The notes beneath the pieces were generated by a model that saw nothing but the letters and a program-made list of their open reading frames with translations, did no database searches and had not been told where the DNA came from. A stretch of DNA of 60,000 nt from Membranipora membranacea (Eukaryota; Bryozoa; Gymnolaemata; Cheilostomatida; Membraniporidae): positions 15,622,948-15,682,947 of the forward strand of contig OU612071.1 of the NCBI GenBank assembly GCA_914767715.1. The letters are read 5' to 3'. Positions 34,720-46,132 of this stretch are shown piece by piece. A program made the position numbers and the translations under genes. Within the stretch, counting starts at the first letter, position 1, and each line of letters opens with the position of its first letter.

Positions 34720-37169
34720 CTACTGCTGATCAGGTATAGACTCAGGACCCCTGAGCGGCTCAACTACTAACGGGGCTGCCACAGTGCCTCCCTGGACACC
34801 AGAGTCTAGGTTAGCATCATTATCATCAGAGGTAGTATCACTGTAATTAGATCAGATATAACCATGAGTATTTCTTATAATTTGTTTCTACAGTGTTTAT
34901 GTAGATCATGGACCTTACTTAGCAAACTGGTGTGGTACGGTGTAGTGCAGTGACAATCTAATCAACCTGTTCAGCCATTCTCCATGCCAATGCCTACTAT
35001 GATGTTCAAACTTTGCAAAAGTAGGGACTTGAAAAGCAGTGATAGCCCAAAGAATAAATAGGAATGATTTAATCCTGTACCACACTATATCAAGCTACGA
35101 AAAAATGGTCGTAGGCTGGTCAGTAGAGAGGAAGCAACTCCAAACTGCTCTTAATTAGAGAATGTAAATCTACCCATAATACCTTTCAACCGATGGATAC
35201 TTGTCATCATCGCCAAGGTTGTTCTGAATCCTTGAATCTGCTCCCAATAAATAGTGATTGTCATCCAAATCCTGTTTTGTAGACTCAGGGCCAAAAATAT
35301 TCATCTGCAATAAGAATAATAAACAAGTAACATAGTTGTGATTCAAGCAATCAATTAAAAAGTAGTAGACTTTTGTTGGAAGCTCTAAAAGCTTTGATAT
35401 AATGTGTTGCTTACAGGGATTAGCCTTTACCTGAAGTTCTCTAGGTTTAACTGTGTTTATCTCTTGCATTTTTTCACCCGCTATATGTGCATATTCATTT
35501 GCCAGCACGCCTGCTCCAAGCTTCTCCTGGAAAACAAAAGAAATCAATCAAACTTTTGATCACAAACATAACATTGTCTTGTGATGAGAAATATCTTTTA
35601 TCCAAAGCCCTTTATGATAAGGAAAGTGCTTTCGTTATTAAAAATCAAAGTTGGCAAATGAGCTGAAATGGACTAAGAGAGTTCACTCATTCACTCAAGT
35701 GACAGCGAACACATCTACCATCTTCAGAAACAAATCAACATCTGCGAAGAGAATAATGATATTAGTAGTAGTAGGGAGAACATCCCTGACAGTGCGTTTG
35801 AACAATATTGAATACTGCTGGATACATTTGAATATGTGTGCACCAGTTTAAAAAAGTCTAAACATGGAATGATTACACATGATTGGGTTGCATTGAGATC
35901 AAAACATCGATTCAACTCACCTCGTCATCTTCCTGGAGTTTTGGTGGCTGCTGCTTCTGGAGTTCCTTTTCGATCTTATCTCTCTGGAGTGTCAGTTTAT
36001 GTATCTGATCGGTCAAAGAATCTTATCAGAAATATAAAAGCTACATATGTGAGTACCTCAATAACATGGACAGAGTGAGAGACATTGTGTATGAACAGCG
36101 ATGATATTCATGGTGGGAAAGGGGAGAAAAGCTTAAAATAATCAAAGTAAGGAAACGACGATGTGGTTCACTAACCATACAAAGTTTTAGGATCAGAGGC
36201 CTGGTTGTAGAGATCTTGTAAGTATCTGACAGCCCAAATTTTTCCATGTTGTTGAGCTGAGTCCAAAGCAGTTTGTCCGTCTTTGTTCGTCAAACTAAGA
36301 AGTTCAATCTGTTGAACAGGGGTGAGGTTGCTGATATTGAGAGCTTTTATTATGACTCTTCTGCCATCAATTGCAGCGCGGTGCACCACTGTGTTTGTTT
36401 TCTCGTCCTTCAACCTGAGTAGATCAGGTAACACATCCGATGGACAACTCTCAAGAATGGCTTTCACCATGTGTTGATTTTGACTATCAATAGCGTAATG
36501 AATGAAAGATTGTCTGTTGTAATCAACTGTGTGCAGTAGGACATCAGCAGTATCATCATGTGACAAACCTGACAAAATATTGGTCATGATATCACCACTG
36601 CCAGATGTTGCCGCACACCTCATTGCCCACCAATTTGAATCCAGTACAACTTGTGCCTTTTCGCTTGGATGCAGTTGCTCTATAATGGTTTTAGCCGCAC
36701 AGAAATGATAGTTGCCAAAAGCATGTAACAAGGTTTTCCGCAGAATCTCATTGCCTTCCTGCAGCATCGGATTTACCTCTCGTATCAACCACATAACGTC
36801 ACCCCCCTTAGAACTGATTATCGCAACATTAAGCTGGGACCAGGCAGTTTTTGTTGTCAACAGATCAACTTTTTCCGCTTCTGAGAGATTAGCCAACATA
36901 ACAGTAATCATTTCAGTATGGTGCCTTTTAGCAGCTAGATGCAAACAAGTGAACTGTCCATAATCGCGCTCATATAACTGGTCGACTGCATTGACCCCCG
37001 TGGTACTTCCTGTCCGATTCTTTATAAGCATTACTCGCTCTGCATTGGAGACAGCTTTACATAGCTCATCTAACTTAATTAGATCAGGTTGGGCGGCATT
37101 GTCGGTTTTCATGTACTCTTCGATGGCATGAGTCAGTTTTGAGATATGTGAGGCTGGTGGTGATGACAT
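34720..37169 (-). CDS. Ankyrin-repeat protein with C-terminal coiled coil
   Basis: Minus-strand exons are 37169-36176, 36021-35921, 35526-35431, 35304-35183 and 34840-34720 (TAG). Phases fit (1,0,0,2) and the product is 477 residues. Exon 1 holds a run of degenerate ankyrin units of ~35 residues, for example FTCLHLAAKRHHTEMITVML, FIHYAIDSQNQHMVKAIL, NTVVHRAAIDGRRVIIKAL and GQTALDSAQQHGKIWAVRYL. Exon 2 encodes a short coiled coil (LTDQIHKLTLQRDKIEKELQ). The later exons are acidic and probably disordered (DDNDANLDSG, PLRGPESIPDQQ). Such proteins are usually cytosolic scaffolds; the partner is unknown. The exon 1 donor is G|GTTAGT, chosen because it alone keeps the frame. The terminal TAG is unusual: similarity to a paralogue at 58.6 kb runs 38 codons past it. 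Confidence 0.82.
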
Positions 37170-38698
37170 TGCGATAAATGTACGACGTTTTTTTTCATAG
37201 GAGTGAAAAATTATAAATTTAGCTCAGGTTCTGCTCAATAACTGCTGCAAAGTAAATAAAAATGAGATAATACAAGTTGGTCATTTTGATCCTTTTCAGA
37301 TATCAAAAGAAATATTACAACTATAATAATTCTAGGCTGTTTTAGAATCCCCTAGGTAGTATATATAGCACAGGCCTTCTGTAGTTGGTGCAAGTCCAGC
37401 GGTTAAGTGCTCCATTGGTCGAGGCACTGGGGCACTCGAGCACTGGGGCACTCAACCACTGGGCCTATGTCAGATGATAATTCCCTCTTCTTACACTTAT
37501 CGAATAATTCAAACGAGAACAGAAACTTTTTAAAACGGGTACAACAAATTGACCCTGTAACATATTTGAATACCTATATACTGTTGTGGTGATACATTTT
37601 CCGCCTTCTTTCAGGCAGGCAATTATTTGAATTGTCAAATTCTGAAATTTAATAAAGAACAGAACGAGCCACCTTAGATCACTACCTTCTAATCATGATG
37701 TTGTGATGTTTGTTGAAAAGGGATATATGTATGTAAAATTCACTACCATTAAAAATTTAACTATGTTGCTCACCACAAATCTCCAAAATAAGCTAAAGTT
37801 ATCATGTGAACAGTTAAACTGTCACAAGAATTCAAACCATCGGCTAGGTATGAACCTTGTCCAGTGAATCAGAGCATGATAGCTGATAAGGAGACATGTA
37901 TCAGCTTATATCATACAAGTGAGTTATCTTGTCTATTGTTTGGTTACAAGGCTATCTAACTTAAACTCATGGATGAATACAGGGTGTGCCCTGTTTATGA
38001 CAAATCAGGAGTCGTCGTACTGAGAGTGTGATACATCCTAGAAAACTAGAATTCATCCTATAGGTGAGGCCATGGTGGACCTCCTAATCGTAAGTGTGCA
38101 GCAAGCTGCTAGAAACTAAACATTTGAATGACAAGTAATCATGTACATCTATTTTATGCAAAGGGAGATAACTATGGTATGATAAATCCCGATACCCAAT
38201 CTACACCCAAGCATCATCAACTGGGTGTACTGGTACCTAATGCAGCATCGGGAACAAGTTGAATCATGAGGGACAAAGTCAGACTCTTTCACCCTATCTA
38301 CAGGTAGCCCACTGGGCTGTTTGCCTAATCACACGATGTTCTCCATATACACAATGTCATGCTGTTACTTCCGAGTTACATTTTGTGAAAACATTGTGTC
38401 ATGTTTAGCTGGTTCATGCTTGAACATGTCTGCAGTTGACGAGCTCGACACCTGGAGCTTCTGAAGTAAAACTATGGTTAATTTACCTTGACCTAACCCT
38501 ATATCATTGAGCAAATGGTATTCATAATCCTAAAACTACAATAGATTGTGCATAGCTCCTTACCTCTAGCGAGTCTCAATAACAACACTGGTGGTGGGGT
38601 CAACTCAATACCCTCCAAGGCTTCTTTGAGAGCACCTTCTAACCTGTTTGTGTGGCTAGGAGTAGTTAGTTGAGTGGCTGCGCACATTAAACTTGTTA
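37170..38698. other. Upstream of the ankyrin gene; no gene
   Basis: It presumably contains the ankyrin-gene promoter, but no TATA box stands out. A short GCACTGGGGCACTC tandem repeat is near 37420-37455. Confidence 0.4.
37988..38120 (+). repeat. Interspersed repeat shared with 28557-28728
   Basis: Second copy, over 90% similar by eye from TACTGAGAGTGTGATAC to AGCAAGCTGC. Confidence 0.8.
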
Positions 38699-38703
38699 CA
38701 TCA

Positions 38704-38925
38704 CAAGGCCGTAGTTTAGAGAAAATGGTAGGGGAGGCAAAGGACTGAGGCGAGTCCGAGGCATCACCAGTAAGCTCTTCTTCGAGAAATTTGAGGCATA
38801 TGATATGGAAATCCCAGAGAAGCTGATTCTGATATGGATTACTCCATTATAGTGTTTTCAGGCCACTGTATTAAGCTTTCTAGGGGAGGCAGGGCCTTCC
38901 TGCCTCCCCTAGAACTACGGGCCTG
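38704..38925 (+). mobile_element. hAT-like MITE, copy 4
   Basis: It starts CAAGGCCGTAGTTTAG and ends CCTAGAACTACGGGCCTG, with CATCA directly repeated at both ends (38699-38703, 38926-38930). Confidence 0.8.
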
Positions 38926-39044
38926 CATCAGCACACAAAACTGATAACAACGGCTTATATCTGCAGTTCTAGCCTATAAACTTGTGTGATGAAACTGGGC
39001 CTTATCTTTTTGATTGTTCTGTGTGAGTAGATTATATGGCACTG

Positions 39045-39260
39045 CAGGACCGTAGTTAGGAAGCAATGGTAGGGGAGGCAGGTTCGAAGCATCACCATGA
39101 GGGGTGCTGTAAGCTCCTCCCCGAACAATTTAAGGCATATAATATTAGTAAAATTTTAGAGCCGATTCTGACAGATTATTCAATTATAGGGTTTAAGGCC
39201 ACTTTATTTAGCTTTTTAGGGGAGGCAGTGCCTCCCTGCCACCCTAGAACTACGGGCCTG
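39045..39260 (+). mobile_element. hAT-like MITE, copy 5
   Basis: It starts CAGGACCGTAGTTAGG and ends CTAGAACTACGGGCCTG. It lies only 120 bp from copy 4 in the same orientation. Flanks are CACTG and TACTG. Confidence 0.8.
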
Positions 39261-40155
39261 TACTGCTATCCCTTCAACACACATTGATAAAACTGTTGAG
39301 TTAACACCACTCACATGTACTTAGCTTTGCAAAAACTGCAGGGTACCATACAACCCTATAGCAATGATTGTAGTAATATCAAATCCATTGTTACTAGAAT
39401 TCGAGCAGATAACTCTAGTTTTTCGGCAGCCTTTTTAGTTATAGTAGCTGCAGAGCGGCATGACATACAAATGTATGGTCAGTATGCACCTTATTTTAAG
39501 CTAATACTTTCCCGCCAGAAAATAATCGAGTGCAGCCTTTTTGATGATATGTGAGCGTTCCTTAGGTCTAGGCATTCATTTCAACTACTAGATACAAGTA
39601 TTTCTTACTGTTTTATGCAATTAGAGTTAAGTGCTCCTTCACATAACCGAAACATCAAATGTTAAGAAAATATGCAGAGTTGTGTCATTTGAAAAACTTG
39701 TTTCATTGCAGATTTGATTTCAAAACCAGTTGTTTTCCCAGCGCTAGATCGTAAACTTTTATTATATGATGTTTACCACCATCATAAACTGTTTACATTT
39801 TTGACAATCCCTAGAACATCAGTAGTGATTGTGGTGGCTAAATGTTATTCTGCCAGGTCTCGGCTCGATAAAATATCTTAGATTTAGGAGAGGCCAGGAC
39901 TTGTATCAACAAAATTTGACACTAATATAGTTACCTCTCGCCCCAGGGAGCAAGCAAATGGAAGCATTTGTCATGGGAGATTTTACCTGGTATGAAAAAA
40001 CTGAAAGTCAAAAGCAGCTTGTCTATATTAATGCTACTTATTTATAATGCAAGTTGACTTCTTCACTTTTCTCCAGTTAGTGTGAGATTCAATTCTGCCT
40101 GCAGGATAGCAATGGAGGCGCTGGCCTCCATCAACAAAGGCAACTCCCACAGAGC

Positions 40156-40524
40156 TTAAACCACTGCTGCCACACAGCCAAATTTGTGCTTATAAAATTC
40201 TGTATAGCTCAAACTAACAAAATGAGGCTGCAATCTCAGCATTGTCACCTAATGAGCAAATATAACTTGCACAAACTGATCGTCAAAACTAGGGTATGAA
40301 ATTAATTATCTACCGGCACGGGTGACGTAGTTACCGTCTTACTAGTGCATACTGTACACGTCATAAGCTGGGGCGTAGATTTCATGCCCTGATTTTGAAG
40401 ACCAGTTTGTGCAAATTATTTGCCCATTAGGTGACAATTATGAGATTTAAGTCTCAATTAATTATCTTGGAGCTATGCAGAATTCAATGAGCATAAATTT
40501 GTATGAGTGGCAGCAGTAGTTTAA
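40156..40524. mobile_element. TTAA-flanked foldback element, copy 2
   Basis: It begins TTAAACCACTGCTGCCAC and ends GTGGCAGCAGTAGTTTAA, with long inverted arms and an AT-rich centre. It is clearly related to the copy in intron 9 of the secreted-protein gene. A 21-bp tandem repeat follows directly. Confidence 0.8.
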
Positions 40525-40574
40525 GGTTATGAGGTCAGAGTTCAAGGTTATGAGGTCAGAGTTCAAGGTTATGA
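40523..40574. repeat. 21-bp tandem repeat, ~2.5 units
   Basis: The unit AAGGTTATGAGGTCAGAGTTC is repeated perfectly twice and then partially. Confidence 0.9.
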
Positions 40575-41085
40575 AGTATCAAAACCATTGTGGCCAAAAT
40601 ATTTCCAAATTCTTGGTTTCGATTGGTTACTCAGTCTAGGTGAATTATTTCGGGCGCTATGCTGGAGAGAGGAACGTATGCATCAACAGTTCACACATGC
40701 GAAGAGTGATGGGATTCAATCATCATAAATAATGCAAAGATTTATGTTTCAGTGTCTGTTGCCGACTTTACAAGTTAATACAAGCAGAGTAAAATTATAG
40801 GTATTCACACATGGCCTGTCTGCATAGATTTTAAGATTGAGATAAATTGTGTATAAGAGTTGTGTGTCCTGTGAGTATAGTTTGTGAACATTCTTGGGAA
40901 TCCCAAGTGGATTGGCCCACTGGAAAATATCAACAAATGAAGTCATAGTGAGTTAATGGGAAAAGAGGAGACTTGGAACTGAATGGAATAATGTCAACAA
41001 AACTATTGCCGATCCAAATAGTTTCTTGCTAAACGCTCTATCAATCATAATGTGTCAAATGTGTAAATTATGCAATGTCAGAAGT

Positions 41086-41170
41086 TAGTTTTTAGTAAAG
41101 CTTATGGTTTCAACTGTGTCCATAGTCTATTTTAAAGGCTGCGATGGTGCTTTTAATGAGACTGAGACTG
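41086..41170. repeat. Solo arm of the CAGTCTAATTAAGAGC foldback family
   Basis: GGTTTCAACTGTGTCCATAG and GATGGTGCTTTTAATGAGAC match the right arm of the 48.7-49.1 kb element. Confidence 0.7.
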
Positions 41171-42404
41171 GACACTTTACACTAGAAAGACTGCCCAAAA
41201 CCTCTGATTGAGAATTCCCCGGTAGCAGGTTTCTTTGTCTCCTTAAGCTGTGTATAAATGTCTGATTTTTCTGTCAGATTATTTTGGCAGATTTTTGCTT
41301 TCATATAAGCCGCTTTCATTGGGAACATCCAAAAATCTTTGTATTGTGACATTGTCACAAAAATCAGATTTTTGAATACTCTTAATAAAAGCTTGTATGG
41401 AAGATAAATGTGTTAAGAAAACCTGAAGGCGAAATCTGCAGTCTAAATACACATGTCTTTGAGAAGGGGCTGGCCGAGGTAACTCGAATCATCCTGGGTT
41501 CAGGCCTCAGGGACCCATATAACTCAAGCCTTCCATAAAACAAAGTTAAATCTATAATCTTTGTTCAAACCGCCTCGAAATACGAATGAATTGGAGCGAA
41601 TCAGACCCTTTAGGACGGATTGAGCAAAGGTTCGCTGCCTCGCTTGTTTGTTTTGTTGTTGGGCTGAGGAGAAATCTACAGTGTAAATACAGCTCAGGGC
41701 ATAAGGTGTTGAAGAACCCTGCAACAGGTAAATTTTTAATCAGAAGCTTTGGGGCAACCTATATGTTGTAAAGCAGCCAACAAATTTGTGGGGGCACTCG
41801 TGCTGGGCGGCCTTGCGGATGTGTCTTGTACTTGACGTTCGTGCTTTACAGTTGGGCTGTCTACACTCTAGCCGCAGACTATCAGACTGTCCCTTTGCTT
41901 TTTACATATTTTTATTGCAATTATTTACGTTTTATGATTCAATCTCTTTTGCCTTTCTCTCTCTCAATTTCACTTTATTTATTATATATTATCAATTTTA
42001 TCTTTAGCAATAAACACACATGAAAAAAAAAAGCATAACAAACGCCACTACTAATGGTATTCACAATATTTAGCTGATTTCTTCAGTAGCAGAGTAAATA
42101 CAACTTTAGGCTCCAGAAGGTCTGCAACAACATCTCTTTAACCATACCGACATCAGCTCATCCATGCGCTGCTCGTGGCACATGGCATCGACATCTTCTA
42201 AGATAACAGAATACCAAAGCATTTGTCTTTAAGAATTAAAGCTGGTATCGGATATTTTATCAGATGTTTTACAACGATAGATTTAACCACTGACAGCTGC
42301 TGCCAGTGTCAATAATATTTAATTGAGGGGTTATCAGGTATATACATCTTTGGTGAGCATGTCTATCATATGATCTTCTGCTGCAAGTCTGCACCATAGA
42401 CTTA

Positions 42405-44625
42405 ATATTTATTTATGTATTGAGGTTTTCTTAAAGTTTATAACTAAGCAAATTAAAAATAACTTGTTGACCTCACATACATTACCATAGATGTAAAAAA
42501 TGACTTGAGTAAAAAGATACAAGTGGTAAGGTGTTACATACTATATAGTAAGTAAGATAATGATTTCATGGTATCATAAATTGGGTGAATAAAATGAAAA
42601 AAGAAAAGAAGAAAAACAAAAATACAAGTTAACAACATAAACGAGAGTATTAAGTCTGCACCATTCTTCAAGAGTTCTACGCTGTATATAATTTTGAATG
42701 TCTAAATCACCATCACCAAATTTTCTCCACAATAATATTGAGGGCCTGTGTATGGCCGTCTAGGTTCAATTTGGATCAATCCAGTCGGAAGCAATATCCC
42801 CCTCATAAATATGATAGAAACAAATAACAGTTTATAACCCCGAACCGTTAGCTAATGTCGCTTCAGATTGTAGCTAGACTGGCTCTTGCTCGTCTCCCGA
42901 ATGAAATCAAATTAACACTTATATATCTCCTGCTGCAGCCCCGACCCCTAACGCTACTCAAGGTCTGCACCGTTCATCATGAGTTCCATGTTGTATAATT
43001 CTCAAAGTTAAAATCTTTATATCTCTAAGAACAAATATAACCAGTTGTGAAATTCCTAGCAATTAAATTAGATCTGCCATCCACTTTGCTACAGACAGCC
43101 TTTTCGGCCTCACTTCTTTGATAAAATTGTGCAAAGAAATTCAATCACATTTTTTTTGAGTAGTTATCAGTCAGTAGGTCGGCAGCTTTCCAATGCTGTA
43201 TAAAAATAGTTGATATTTGCTGACCCCAGTGTATCTACCTTAATGTAGTCAGGAATATCTCTTATCAGGTTTCGTCAGGCCATCATGCTCCCTGCTCATG
43301 CTGAACACAAAGTGCTGAGGCAGATTCAGGAACACAATTGGAGCACATTTTTAAGCCTAAAATTCGCCCCTCTATTAACCTGACAGGTGGGGGGTAGTAA
43401 CTATAAACTTGAAGTGTTTAGGAAAGAAAAAAATAGCCACTGCTCATACCAAAGCAATATCATTGCAGTGATAAAAATCCAAATTTACTCGCACAAGGGC
43501 CTTATTGAATGATATAACCGAATTCAGAGTGTGAAAACCCATGGTCTAGAAGGGTCTAGAGAGTGTTATCTCCCCTGCAACAGCTGAACACCAACATGAT
43601 GATCCACTGACAGTATAACAGTAAGCCTATCACTTGCTTGTCTAGGGCAGTTACTGGGCTGCTATACGTTCTCCAGGAAGTATCACTAAACAGTATTGGT
43701 CAAAGGTAGTCTGTTAATCTGTTGCAAGGGAGATAATATACTCTAGACCGTTGGTGTTTGCACTTTAAAATTGATTATAATTCTAAAATTTCCTCATGCG
43801 AATAAATGTAGTTTTTAGTTAACTGCTATGAGGATGCTGTGATATTAACAATGGTTGATCCTTTGCTTTCCTAAACACTTCAAGTCCCTTCCTAAAGCTT
43901 AGATTATGTAAAATATATTCATTTTGGCAAACACGTCAATGCGGCTCTATTGAATGATAACAAGTAATTTGAAAAAAAAGGCTTACCAAGGTGTTACTGA
44001 GATATTGATGTTTGATAGTGCTTAAAAAGATCTAAGGTCCTAGATCGAGCCCCATCGGGTGTACCGCTTGGCTAGTACTATACCTGATTTGGCTGCTCTT
44101 AAAAAAGTAAACCAAAAGAAACTTAGTGAAAGTCCAGTCTCACACTGGAAACATAGCCAAACAATCTTTTAAAAAATGATTATGTTGCTTCAGCAATCTA
44201 TCAAAACATGGGCTTTCATCAAGTTAAATTAAACTGATGCGTATGATTTGATATGCTACTTGAAAATAAAGCTGTTTGTCTGGCTGCTTCAAACCGCAAT
44301 GAATTAATTTGTATCTGAATAAAAAAAAGCAGAATGCAAAAACACAGATTAAGTTGTATGAGAAGAATTGTTGTGAATGTTATGAAGTTGCATTTTTGTT
44401 TGCTGCTCTCTGCCTCTAATATTCATGTTTCTTTTAATTGACGCAATTTTGGTATAAATGTTTTCATTACCTTTCTCACTATGTAGTACGTACCACCGTA
44501 CACTTATATTTTTTATTCAGTCATTTTTCTATTTTCTATGTTAATGCGTGTGAGGTCAACAAGTTATTTTAATTTAATTTAATTATAAACTATTAGAAAA
44601 CCTCAATAAATAAATAAATGAGAAT
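42405..44625. mobile_element. 2.2-kb region bounded by long imperfect inverted repeats
   Basis: Left arm TATTGAGGTTTTCTTAAAG..AACTTGTTGACCTCAC is matched in inverse orientation by GTGAGGTCAACAAGTTATTT..AAACCTCAATAAAT at 44548-44620, and similarity continues about 200 bp inward. A second inner pair, AACTTGAAGTGTTTAGGAAAG (from 43407) and its complement (about 43863-43884), also faces inward. AAGTCTGCACCAT-like units recur at about 42387, 42654 and 42960. There is no long ORF and no transposase signature, so it would be nonautonomous or decayed. Confidence 0.6.
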
Positions 44626-44736
44626 ATTTGTTGTTGAAATGTGCTGAAATCATCGTCAACATTGTGATAGTCAATTAGTACCAGCCTAGTTAGGAAAATG
44701 TGCCATGTTGGCATTTTCAGATGAAAATTGAGATTT

Positions 44737-44964
44737 CAGGAGAGCATAGTTTAGAAAAAGTTGTAGGGGAGGCAAAAATCCTTGAGGATGTGAAGTAACA
44801 CCAGGTTAGATATTGCAAGCTGATCCCAAGTCCCCAGACTCAGTCTCTTAAGTGTTTTAACATGACATGGACATTGAATATTCAGTAATAGCATTTTTAG
44901 GCCACCTTATTCGGCAGTCTAGGGGAGGCAGAGGGTCCCTGCCTCCCCTAGAACTACGGGCCTG
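44737..44964 (+). mobile_element. hAT-like MITE, copy 6 (next to a promoter)
   Basis: The body and right end (CTAGAACTACGGGCCTG) are intact; the left end is altered (CAGGAGAGCATAGTTTAG). AGGAG occurs at both flanks. The right end is 34 bp from the TATA box of the secreted-protein gene. Confidence 0.78.
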
Positions 44965-44998
44965 AGGAGTATTACGTAGTGTACGTCTGAGTGTCTTG

Positions 44999-45008
44999 TA
45001 TATAAAAG
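44999..45008 (+). promoter_or_regulatory. TATA box of the secreted-protein gene
   Basis: TATATAAAAG lies about 51-60 bases upstream of the start codon at 45059, which leaves a start site near 45030 and a short 5' UTR. It begins 34 bases after the right end of an hAT-like MITE (44964). Confidence 0.7.
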
Positions 45009-45058
45009 AGCTGCCATTATCCGAACTCAGTGTGAGTTGGGGTAGAACATCAGCAGCT

Positions 45059-46050
45059 ATGAGGTAAGAGAAATTGTATCAAAATGACTAGGTAGCTGAA
45101 ATCTCGAGTTTGTCACACGTTTTTCTTGAGTTGACACCTCGAGTTTTTCTTGAGTTTAATAATCGAGCTGAAGTCTGGTGTCAGTAAAACTCAAATTTCT
45201 TTATCTTTCAAGAAAACTATTACCAGCTTTATCCATTACATTGCCTCAGGTAAACCCGTGTACTGAGGTGTCAACTTGCTTGGCAAGTTCTGCATACTCT
45301 AACACATTCAAATATCAGGCATATTTTACGCTCGCTACATTCGTCAGCATTATAAAATTTTGTTGAATTTCTTTGAAAATTTGAAGCCAATACCATATCA
45401 TATGAAGTCAATTAACCCTACTCTCAACAACAACTGGTAATTTTCAGCAATCAAGCATTATATAATCTACTGTCCAAGAACAAACTCGACTTTTTAAACG
45501 TTTTATTCATAATAATTTTTCTGTCGATGTTACCAGCTACGTAGTCGAGCGAATACGTATTTTAGCAACAAACTATTCAAACTATATGATGAGCATATTT
45601 TATATTATGACTGCTACTCATTCCCAAGATCGCGATCCCTTTTACCGAAAGATAGAACAAATAGATTTTTAAATAGCTTTTTACCGGTTAGCATCAAAAT
45701 ATTATACAACAGAGACATTCCAACTCCATCATTGTAATATGTCACTGACTATATTACCAAATAAATCAATCTTATCCTATCTTATAATTACGATCTATCT
45801 TTAATTGTTACAGGGGTTTTATAATATTCGGGTTGCTAGCTATAGCCGGCAGCTGTCACGCTGCCTTTTCTACTGAGACTGACAAGTTCCTACAAGTACT
45901 CGGGTCTGCTCTCCAGAGAACAACAGTTGACCTAGAATGTGTCAAGCGTGTGGGAGGAGCTATCGGGAAAGTGACATACACAGGATCGGCGGTGAGTGAA
46001 CTTTCATACTTCCATACTTTATCTCGCAATTTTAAAAGTTAGTGATAGTA

Positions 46051-46132
<82 letters not shown>

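Larger units (their letters stand above)
39261..42404. other. Repeat-rich non-coding stretch
   Basis: Apart from the foldback element at 40.2 kb, the 21-bp tandem repeat and the solo arm at 41.1 kb, no coding exon is supported. Confidence 0.5.

Noticed and set aside
42405-44625. Autonomous DNA transposon
   Set aside because: Inverted repeats are clear, but no transposase-length frame or catalytic motif is visible in any frame.
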